NCBI GenBank assembly: GCA_027297025.1
Contig: JAPUIM010000323.1
Coordinates: 1-5,738 of the forward strand
Length of the DNA stretch: 5,738 bases
Direction: 5' to 3'
DNA from: Bacteroidota bacterium
GTDB lineage: Bacteria > Bacteroidota > Bacteroidia > Cytophagales > Cyclobacteriaceae
Part shown: piece by piece, positions 1 to 5,553 of the stretch
Position numbering within the stretch: position 1 is the first letter of the stretch
Layout: each line of letters opens with the position of its first letter
Program-made: the position numbers and the translations under genes
Notes under the pieces: generated by a model
Told to the model about the DNA's origin: nothing
The model's input: the letters and a program-made list of their open reading frames with translations, nothing else
Database searches by the model: none

Positions 1-968
1 TACCACTAACCAGCACCGTGGAAGGGCGAGAAAGATTCTCAGTAAGAGTTCGATATGCCAGGGAATTCAGGGACAATCCTGAAGATTTAAAAAAGGTATT
101 AATCCCCACTCCTACCGGTGCACAAATTCCGCTGGGGGAACTAGCTGAAATAACCTATCGCCGGGGCCCACAAGCAATTAAAAGTGAAGATACCTTTCTG
201 GTAGGGTACGTGATCTTTGATAAAAAAGAGGGAAAAGCTGAAGTAAATGTAGTGGAAGAGGCACAGCGTTTTATAAATGCTAAAATAGAATCCGGTGAAT
301 TTAATATTCCACCCGGTATAAACTTCAAGTTTACCGGAAACTTCGAAAACCAACAAAGAGCTGCCAAGCGGCTGGCTATTGTGGTTCCAATCTCGTTGTT
401 GGTCATATTTTTGATCCTATATTTCCAATTTGGGGATGTGCCAACTACCTCTATGGTTTTCTCCGGTGTATTTGTGGCCTTCGCCGGAGGGTTCATTCTA
501 ATCTGGTTATACGGGTCGGACTGGTTTATGAATTTTTCAATTGCCGGAAACAATATGAGAGATTTATTCCAGGTTCATACAATTAACCTCAGTGTAGCGG
601 TTTGGGTAGGGTTTATAGCGTTATTTGGTGTGGCCTCTGATAATGGAGTGATAATGGCTACCTACCTCAAACAACGGTTCAGCGTAGATAGTCCTCAAAC
701 CATAAACGAAGTTAGAGAAACCGTTCTCCTTGCAGGTAAACTAAGGATAAGGCCTGCCATGATGACCACCGCCACTACCCTCATTGCACTATTGCCAATA
801 TTTACCTCTACCGGAAAAGGTTCTGATATCATGGTTCCCATGGCCATTCCAACCTTCGGAGGAATGTTGGTTCAGGTGATTACAGTCTTTGTTGTTCCGG
901 TGTTGTATTGCATGTGGCAAGAGAATAAGCTTAAGAGCAGTAACAAAAATGGAGGTATCGATGAATAA
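1..968 (+). CDS. cusA: CusA/CzcA-family heavy-metal efflux RND pump, C-terminal part (5' end outside window)
   Basis: This is the C-terminal third of an inner-membrane heavy-metal RND pump, which uses the proton gradient to drive metal ions into a tripartite channel. The reading frame is already open at base 3 (P-L-T-S-T-V-E-G-R-E-R-F), and 'TVEGRERFSVRVRY' is a typical internal HME-RND porter-domain stretch, so the GTG at 18 is not a real start. The periplasmic porter part runs to about base 350. Hydrophobic segments follow at about 372-434, 447-512, 579-635, 753-803 and 831-914. A hydrophilic insertion, 'DWFMNFSI...NNMRDLF' (about 520-570), is typical of Bacteroidota CusA. The block 'GFIALFGVASDNGVIMATYL' is the conserved transmembrane signature. 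The acidic residue aligned with E. coli CusA E939 is kept as Asp (639-641), and the Met matching M1009 is present (831-833). The position of K984 is Ala (756-758). The stop overlaps the next start by 8 bases. Copper/silver is favoured over zinc/cobalt because of the linked adaptor; the pump alone does not settle the substrate. Confidence 0.95.
   Translation, partial: PLTSTVEGRERFSVRVRYAREFRDNPEDLKKVLIPTPTGAQIPLGELAEITYRRGPQAIKSEDTFLVGYVIFDKKEGKAEVNVVEEAQRFINAKIESGEFNIPPGINFKFTGNFENQQRAAKRLAIVVPISLLVIFLILYFQFGDVPTTSMVFSGVFVAFAGGFILIWLYGSDWFMNFSIAGNNMRDLFQVHTINLSVAVWVGFIALFGVASDNGVIMATYLKQRFSVDSPQTINEVRETVLLAGKLRIRPAMMTTATTLIALLPIFTSTGKGSDIMVPMAIPTFGGMLVQVITVFVVPVLYCMWQENKLKSSNKNGGIDE
951..955 (+). 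promoter_or_regulatory. Shine-Dalgarno GGAGG for the outer-membrane channel gene
   Basis: GGAGG lies five bases before the ATG at 961, inside the last codons of the upstream pump gene. It is the only clear Shine-Dalgarno in the window. It supports ATG 961 over the in-frame upstream ATG at 889, because translation from 961 begins directly with a signal peptide. Confidence 0.7.
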
Positions 969-2217
969 GCCTAAAATAATGCCCTATATCTGCCTGGTCC
1001 TTACCTTAATTAGTCTTATACCCAATTTGGTGTTGGCTCAACAAGAATTGAACAATTACCAGAAAATCGCCTCCGAGAATAACCCTAGGTTGAAATCCTT
1101 GTTCCAGCATTACATGGCCGCTTTGGAAAGATTACCACAAGCCAAAGCACTACCGGATCCTCAAGTAGCTTTTGGAATTTTTATAAGTCCTGTAGAAACC
1201 AGGGTGGGAGCACAAAGAGCGACTATTTCGGTATCTCAAATGTTTCCATGGTTTGGTCAACTTAAGGCCCAGGAACAGGTGGAAGTGCAGATTGCCAAAT
1301 CCAGGTATCAATTGTTTGAAGATGCCAAATTCCGACTGGGATTTGAGGTGAAAGCCACCTACAATAATCTCTATGTGCTTAGGGAAGCTATTGACATCAC
1401 TAGTGAGAATATTGAATTGCTGTCTACATTTAAGCAATTGGCTATTGTTAAATTCGAGGGTGGTAGAGGGAGTTTTGTAGATGTATTAAGGGTTGAGATG
1501 GAAATGGCAGAGCTCGAAAATCAGCTGGAGCTACTAAATGACCGTCAGATGCCGCTACAAGTTAAATTCAAGGAACTGCTTAATACCGATATAGGAGGCC
1601 CCGTCATTTTCCCGGATACTTTGTGGCAGGATCAGCTCACCTTTAATAAACAGGCCATTTACGATTCCATCTTGTTCCAGAACCCGCTTTTAAAAAAGCT
1701 GGACTACCAAATATTGTCTCTGGAAAGGGAAGTAGAAGTAGCTCAAAAATCAGGCATGCCATCTTTTAATGTGGGTTTGAATTATATCAACGTGCAAGAA
1801 AGAACTGATGTAACTATTGCAGATAACGGAAAAGATGCATTTATACTACCCCAAGTGGGGGTAAGGATACCGCTGTACAGGAAAAAGTACCAGGCAATGA
1901 TCAAGGAAAAAGAGATCAAACAACAGGCGATCAGGTATGAAAAAGAGGATACTTCCAATAAGTTGGCCACCAATCTGGAAGAGGGTTATAAAGACTACCT
2001 GGGCGCCAATCGCAGAATAGCCCTGTACCAAAGACTGTATGGGCTAGCTAAACAGTCATTGGACATTTTACTGGCTGAATACACTTCAGCGGGAAGCGAT
2101 TTTGAGGAGATCCTAAGAATGGATCGCCAGGTATTAAAATATGCTTTGGAACTTGAAAAAGCCAGAGCTGACCAAAATACTTCGGTTGCTTATATACAAT
2201 ATTTGATGGGGAAATGA
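961..2217 (+). CDS. TolC/CusC-type outer-membrane efflux channel protein
   Basis: This 418-residue protein is the outer-membrane duct of the tripartite efflux complex, the CusC-equivalent. I chose ATG 961 because it has a good Shine-Dalgarno and starts a signal peptide: N-terminal lysines, a hydrophobic core (residues about 8-24), and probable cleavage after 'LVLA' (residue 26). There is no lipobox Cys, so unlike E. coli CusC it is not an evident lipoprotein. The mature protein shows the two pseudo-repeats of the outer-membrane efflux family. The first (about 30-205) contains 'LPDPQVAFGIFISPVETRVG' (64-83) and 'SQMFPWFGQ' (92-100), hallmarks of the Bacteroidota metal-efflux TolC group. The second (about 235-418) contains 'NPLLKKLDYQILSLEREVEV' and a β-strand-like 'PQVGVRIPLYRKK'. 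Long amphipathic helical stretches rich in E, K, Q and L fit the periplasmic α-barrel. The 8-base overlap with the pump gene indicates co-transcription and probably translational coupling. The family call is secure; the specific metal comes from context. Confidence 0.93.
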   Translation: MNKPKIMPYICLVLTLISLIPNLVLAQQELNNYQKIASENNPRLKSLFQHYMAALERLPQAKALPDPQVAFGIFISPVETRVGAQRATISVSQMFPWFGQLKAQEQVEVQIAKSRYQLFEDAKFRLGFEVKATYNNLYVLREAIDITSENIELLSTFKQLAIVKFEGGRGSFVDVLRVEMEMAELENQLELLNDRQMPLQVKFKELLNTDIGGPVIFPDTLWQDQLTFNKQAIYDSILFQNPLLKKLDYQILSLEREVEVAQKSGMPSFNVGLNYINVQERTDVTIADNGKDAFILPQVGVRIPLYRKKYQAMIKEKEIKQQAIRYEKEDTSNKLATNLEEGYKDYLGANRRIALYQRLYGLAKQSLDILLAEYTSAGSDFEEILRMDRQVLKYALELEKARADQNTSVAYIQYLMGK

Positions 2218-2264
2218 TTTTGATGGTATGATGGTTGGATTCGTTGATGATTTAATAATTAACT

Positions 2265-2539
2265 ATGTCGAAAAGCAAAAATGAAATATTGGATTTGAGC
2301 TTTGAGTTTGCCCTCAAAATTATTGAATACACGGAACTTCTGAAAAAAAGAAAAAATATATAATTGCTAATCAATTGCTAAAATCTGGCACATCCGTTGG
2401 TGCCAATATCAGAGAAGCACAGAATGCTCATAGCAGAAAGGATTTTATAGCTAAGTGTGTAATTGTTGCTAAAGAGGAGGAAGAAACTGAGCACTGTCAA
2501 AAATTATTTCTAGGTCTATCAAAAAATCAGAAATCATGA
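2265..2539 (+). pseudogene. Decayed four-helix-bundle protein (23S rRNA IVS/S23-type) gene, frameshifted
   Basis: ATG 2265 opens 'MSKSKNEILDLSFEFALKII', the usual start of small four-helix-bundle proteins related to those encoded in 23S rRNA intervening sequences and to the DGR accessory protein Avd. That frame stops at TAA 2361, after an A7-G-A6 tract. The family continues without a gap in the frame one base back: 'YIIANQLLKSGTSVGANIRE' from 2357, then 'AQNAHSRKDF', ending at TGA 2537-2539. One extra A in the A7 run would restore the frame. The restored protein would have about 91 codons, shorter than the roughly 115-120 usual for the family. Resemblance fades after 'KEEEETE' (about 2490). 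A stretch resembling the usual C-terminus, 'LSKIISRSIKKSE', appears in the third frame at about 2494-2532, which suggests an internal deletion. The TGA overlaps the adaptor's ATG (ATGA). The cellular role of stand-alone members of this family is unknown. Family recognition is solid; inactivation is likely but rests partly on one homopolymer base. Confidence 0.8.
2343..2356 (+). repeat. A7-G-A6 homopolymer tract at the frameshift
   Basis: Seven A, one G and six A interrupt the four-helix-bundle gene exactly where its frame changes. The base count matches the loss of one A (eight would read K-K-K-K-K-Y-I-I). Such runs are prone to replication slippage, transcriptional slippage and sequencing error, so the tract is the likely site and cause of the disruption. 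Confidence 0.75.
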
Positions 2540-4362
2540 AAAATATTCTAGGTAATCCATGGGTAAAAGGTGGGATAATACTCATTCTCGGCATTGGCGT
2601 TGGATGGTTAGTGAAGCCATCAACCCAACAACCATCGGATGAATCCGACTATCAAGATCATCAGCACATCAATGCATCAGAATCTTGGACTTGTTCGATG
2701 CACCCTCAAATCAGTCTGGGCAAGCCAGGGCAATGCCCAATTTGTGGAATGGACCTTATCCCAGTAACCACAGGTGAAGAGGATGATGAAGGCCCTACAA
2801 TCATTACCATGTCCGAAGCGGCCATGAGAATAGCAGAGGTGGAAACATCGGTGATAGAAAAGATAATACCGTTTAAGGAAGTCTATCTATCCGGCAAAGT
2901 GAAAGCCGATGAGCGGCGAATAACTCGGTTGACCGCTCATTTTCCGGGAAGGATTGAGGAACTATATGTAAACTATACCGGGCAAAAGGTGAAAAGTGGG
3001 CAAGTCTTAGCGCGGATTTATTCGCCGGAGTTAATGACCGCCCAAAAAGAACTATTTGAGGCTGTGAAGCTCAAGGAAACCAATCCCCAGTTTTATCAAG
3101 CCGCCAGAAATAAACTTAAACTATGGGTGATTACAGATCCTCAGATCAACCAAATTGAAAGTTCTGGTGAAATCCAATATTATTACAATATCCTCTCTCC
3201 TATTTCGGGAACAGTCACCAAACTGAATATTGCCAATGGCGATCATGTCATGGAAGGAATGTCGATGTTCGAAATAATTGACCTAAAACATGTGTGGGTG
3301 TTATTCGATGGTTACGAAAGTGACCTCCCTTGGGTTAAATTAAAAGATGAAGTACAATTTACCATTAAATCAATCCCTGGAAGGGTATTTAGCAGCACCA
3401 TTACTTTTGTTGATCCGGTAATCAATCCCAATACCAGGGTAGCCTATGTCAGGACAGAACTAAAAAATCCCGATGAGATTCTTAAGCCGGAAATGTTCGC
3501 TAACGGAGTCCTTAAGTCACTATTATCGGAAATGGGACAAGCACTGATAGTCCCAAAATCAGCAGTATTATGGACCGGCAAAAAAGCGGTGGTATATGTG
3601 AAAAATAGCAGTACCTCTAAAAACATGTTTTCCTATAGGGAAATAACGTTGGGTGAAGAAGCCGGTGCTTATTACGTGGTAAAAGAAGGTTTACAAGAAG
3701 GAGAAGAAATAGCTACCAACGGTGTGTTCAAGATCGATGCTGCAGCCCAGTTACAGGGTAAACCAAGCATGATGAATCCAACTGGTGGTAAAGTAACTAT
3801 GGCTCATGATCATGGTAGTATGGGTGGAAACAAAACTAAAACATCAGGTGAAGATCATTCCCAACATCAGAAGGCAAGTGAGGATCATTCAGTTATGGAT
3901 ATGGGTGTACCGGAAAAGTTTAAAGAACAACTCACGGCAGTTTACAATAAATACCTGGATATGAAAGCCTCTTTCATTGCTTCGAACCCATCGGATGTGA
4001 AAAAGGCCTCCACTGAAGTGAGCGATTGGTTAACCAAAGTAAATATGGGGTTGCTTAATGGGGAGATGCATAATATGTGGATGGGGCAACTAAAAGCCCT
4101 CAGCCAAAACTTGAAGATCATTCAGTCTGAAAATGACATTGAAAAGCAGCGTTTGGCTTTTGCTGATTTCAACGAAATCTTTTATAAAAGTGTGAAGCAC
4201 TTTGGCTTGAAAGATAAAACCGTTTACTACCAGTTTTGCCCTATGGCCAGAGAAAGTAAAGGGGCCTATTGGCTCAGTGAGATTGAGGAAATCAAAAACC
4301 CCTATTTTGGGGATAGGATGCTTACATGCGGTTCAATCAAAGAAACCATCCAATCAAATTAA
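2536..4362 (+). CDS. cusB: CusB-type RND periplasmic adaptor with heavy-metal-binding domain and DUF3347
   Basis: This 608-residue membrane-fusion protein would join pump to channel and probably hand over metal in the periplasm. ATG 2536 begins a short Lys-containing N-terminus and a hydrophobic anchor (about residues 11-26) with no lipobox. Residues 51-77 form a heavy-metal-binding domain with C53, M55-H56-P57 and 'CPICGMDLIPV' (67-77). The adaptor core follows: first half of the barrel-sandwich (about 128-165, 'FPGRIEELYVNYTGQKVKSG'), a short α-hairpin (about 166-212), second half ('SPISGTVTKL', 221-250), β-barrel (about 252-330) and membrane-proximal domain (about 335-408). A His/Met-rich linker (423-456, with 'HDHGSM', 'HSQHQ', 'DHSVMDMG') leads to a DUF3347-like helical region (about 460-560). 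The C-terminal tail has 'YYQFCPMA' (C568, M570) and 'MLTCG' (C598). An in-frame TGA at 2488-2490 rules out extension far upstream. No Shine-Dalgarno is visible; the ATG overlaps the stop of the decayed upstream gene. Copper/silver is favoured because both end domains are typical of copper systems. Confidence 0.95.
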   Translation: MKNILGNPWVKGGIILILGIGVGWLVKPSTQQPSDESDYQDHQHINASESWTCSMHPQISLGKPGQCPICGMDLIPVTTGEEDDEGPTIITMSEAAMRIAEVETSVIEKIIPFKEVYLSGKVKADERRITRLTAHFPGRIEELYVNYTGQKVKSGQVLARIYSPELMTAQKELFEAVKLKETNPQFYQAARNKLKLWVITDPQINQIESSGEIQYYYNILSPISGTVTKLNIANGDHVMEGMSMFEIIDLKHVWVLFDGYESDLPWVKLKDEVQFTIKSIPGRVFSSTITFVDPVINPNTRVAYVRTELKNPDEILKPEMFANGVLKSLLSEMGQALIVPKSAVLWTGKKAVVYVKNSSTSKNMFSYREITLGEEAGAYYVVKEGLQEGEEIATNGVFKIDAAAQLQGKPSMMNPTGGKVTMAHDHGSMGGNKTKTSGEDHSQHQKASEDHSVMDMGVPEKFKEQLTAVYNKYLDMKASFIASNPSDVKKASTEVSDWLTKVNMGLLNGEMHNMWMGQLKALSQNLKIIQSENDIEKQRLAFADFNEIFYKSVKHFGLKDKTVYYQFCPMARESKGAYWLSEIEEIKNPYFGDRMLTCGSIKETIQSN

Positions 4363-4409
4363 CATGCAGCCTAAAATATCATATTATTGTAATTAAATTA
4401 TCTCCACAA

Positions 4410-5048
4410 ATGAATTTAAATTATGTTATCCTGATATCACTCATGATGTTTTTATCCCTTTCTGCATCAGGTCACCAAGGCGAAAAAGATACAACACATA
4501 TGGAGCAGGATCATAAACATCAAATAGAACAGGCAGGAAACCACCATCATGATTCGTCCCTGCATCCGAAAGATGTTACCGCCAGTTTTCATGATTTTCC
4601 CAATCTTCATCCCCTGATCGTCCATTTTCCAATAGTTTTGCTTTTGCTAGCCTCAATTTTTCAAATAGCAGGATTTTTCGTTTTCAAAAGGGAGATCAGC
4701 TGGATAGTATTAATAATAGTGACCATCGGATTTATCGGGGCTCTCATTGCAGGAATACTGGTCCATCCCCATACCCATGATCTATCCGATTTTACTGCCC
4801 AAGTTCTGGCCAAACACGACTTTTATGCATACCTCACAATGTGGGCAAGCGGGATTGGCGTACTACTAAAAGTCGGGAGTCATTTCTTTTTAGAGCGGAA
4901 ACTATGGCCTGAGTTAGTAGTGACTTTGGCACTTTTGATTTCAGCTTATGCAGTAAGTAAAACCGGTCACTATGGAGCTCAATTGGTACACATTGAAGGA
5001 GTGGGCCCTCAAGGCAAATTTTTGGAAACTGATTCCCACTCCCATTAA
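4410..5048 (+). CDS. DUF2231 family membrane protein with His-rich N-terminal arm
   Basis: This 212-residue membrane protein starts best at ATG 4410, which gives a signal-like hydrophobic N-terminus (residues 4-19). The in-frame ATG 4326 would add 28 residues, most of them overlapping the end of cusB. A His-rich, acidic arm follows (21-62; H22, 30, 35, 37, 45-47, 52, 61). The family core opens with 'NLHPLIVHFPIVLLLL' (65-80), the usual DUF2231 signature. Hydrophobic segments lie at about 70-92, 97-118, 139-156 and 167-184. Loop histidines occur in 'VHPHTHD' (118-124), and the C-terminal 'GHYGAQLVHIEGVG' is also typical of the family. The tail ends 'DSHSH'. About 20 of 212 residues are His. 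DUF2231 has no established biochemical role; in this cluster, copper or other metal binding at the inner membrane is a reasonable inference. It lies 47 bases after cusB, in a leader with no convincing promoter or terminator. Confidence 0.88.
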   Translation: MNLNYVILISLMMFLSLSASGHQGEKDTTHMEQDHKHQIEQAGNHHHDSSLHPKDVTASFHDFPNLHPLIVHFPIVLLLLASIFQIAGFFVFKREISWIVLIIVTIGFIGALIAGILVHPHTHDLSDFTAQVLAKHDFYAYLTMWASGIGVLLKVGSHFFLERKLWPELVVTLALLISAYAVSKTGHYGAQLVHIEGVGPQGKFLETDSHSH

Positions 5049-5078
5049 TATATTTAGTATTTAACCTAATTTAAAATC

Positions 5079-5540
5079 ATGAACAATTTAATTCTAAAGA
5101 TCATCGCCATCACCATTTTCGGCGCTATTCATTTATCACTGTCAGCTCAATCTGATGAGGATATGATTAAGAAAATGTTAAAAACTTATAATACTGCCAT
5201 TCAAGACTTGAATTTGGATAACACCTCAAGCCTTTTTTCCGAAGATTCTCAAGTATTTGAGTCAGGCGGTGTGGAAGGAAATTATGAGCATTATTTAAAA
5301 CATCATTTGACTCCTGAGCTTAACGAATTCGAATCTTTTAAATTCAGCGACTACAAGATTAAAGTCCAGGTGGATTTACCTTATGCCTTTACCACAGAAA
5401 CCTATAATTATACCATAGTTGTGAAGGAAGGGAACAAGGTATCTAATAGCAAAGGAGTGGCCACCTCGATTTTGAGAAAACAAGATAATGAGTGGAAAAT
5501 TATCAAAACCCACACTTCAGCTAGAAAATGGCAACCATAA
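5079..5540 (+). CDS. Secreted NTF2-like (SnoaL/DUF4440-type) protein
   Basis: This 153-residue protein has a clear signal peptide (residues 1-23, cleavage probably after 'HLSLSA'), so it should be periplasmic or exported. The mature part has the NTF2-like cone-fold pattern. An N-terminal helix pair (about 26-56, 'MIKKMLKTYNTAIQDLNLDN') leads into 'LFSEDSQVFESGGVEGNYEH' (52-71), a helix with H71, H75 and H76, and then β-strands: 'YKIKVQVD' (92-99), 'AFTTETYNYTIVV' (103-115), 'SKGVATSILRK' (124-134) and 'EWKIIKTHTS' (138-147). The final Trp-Lys-Ile-Ile-x-x-His pattern is common in DUF4440 and SnoaL-like proteins. No enzymatic residues can be assigned with confidence. The gap to the DUF2231 gene is 30 bases, with an A/T-rich leader and no Shine-Dalgarno, so co-transcription with the metal genes is likely. 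A role in metal stress is inferred only from position. The fold call is fairly secure; the function is unknown. Confidence 0.85.
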   Translation: MNNLILKIIAITIFGAIHLSLSAQSDEDMIKKMLKTYNTAIQDLNLDNTSSLFSEDSQVFESGGVEGNYEHYLKHHLTPELNEFESFKFSDYKIKVQVDLPYAFTTETYNYTIVVKEGNKVSNSKGVATSILRKQDNEWKIIKTHTSARKWQP

Positions 5541-5553
5541 GCATCGCCTCATA

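Noticed and set aside
18..20. GTG at 18 as the start of the pump gene
   Set aside because: The frame is open to the window edge and the residues before it (P-L-T-S-T) continue the porter-domain motif, so the gene starts upstream.
141..553. Minus-strand open frames opposite the pump gene, and similar ones at 1150-1437, 1782-2031 and 3444-3626
   Set aside because: Their translations show no family features or sensible starts and they lie wholly inside strongly supported + strand genes.
889..960. Upstream ATG 889 as the start of the channel gene
   Set aside because: It would add 24 residues overlapping the pump gene and bury the signal peptide; ATG 961 has GGAGG at proper spacing.
2202..2235. 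Imperfect direct repeats of TTTGATGG (2202-2209, 2219-2226) and ATGATGG (2229-2235) as an insertion-site duplication
   Set aside because: The units are very short, low in complexity, partly inside the end of the channel gene, and have no matching copy at the other end of the remnant.
2218..2264. Bacteroidota-type promoter (TTG, about 20 bases, TAnnTTTG) before the remnant, or in the gaps 4363-4409 and 5049-5078
   Set aside because: Only partial, poorly spaced matches were found in these A/T-rich stretches.
2265..2539. A 23S rRNA intervening sequence or a diversity-generating retroelement Avd gene
   Set aside because: No rRNA flanks, reverse transcriptase or template/variable repeat pair is visible; only the protein family is shared.
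4326..4409. Upstream ATG 4326 as the start of the DUF2231 gene
   Set aside because: The extra 28 residues partly overlap the end of cusB and precede a good signal-like N-terminus at ATG 4410.
4363..5078. Intrinsic terminators, tRNA genes or CRISPR repeats in the gaps between genes
   Set aside because: No G/C-rich hairpin followed by T-run, no tRNA-like fold and no regularly spaced repeats were seen in the gaps.
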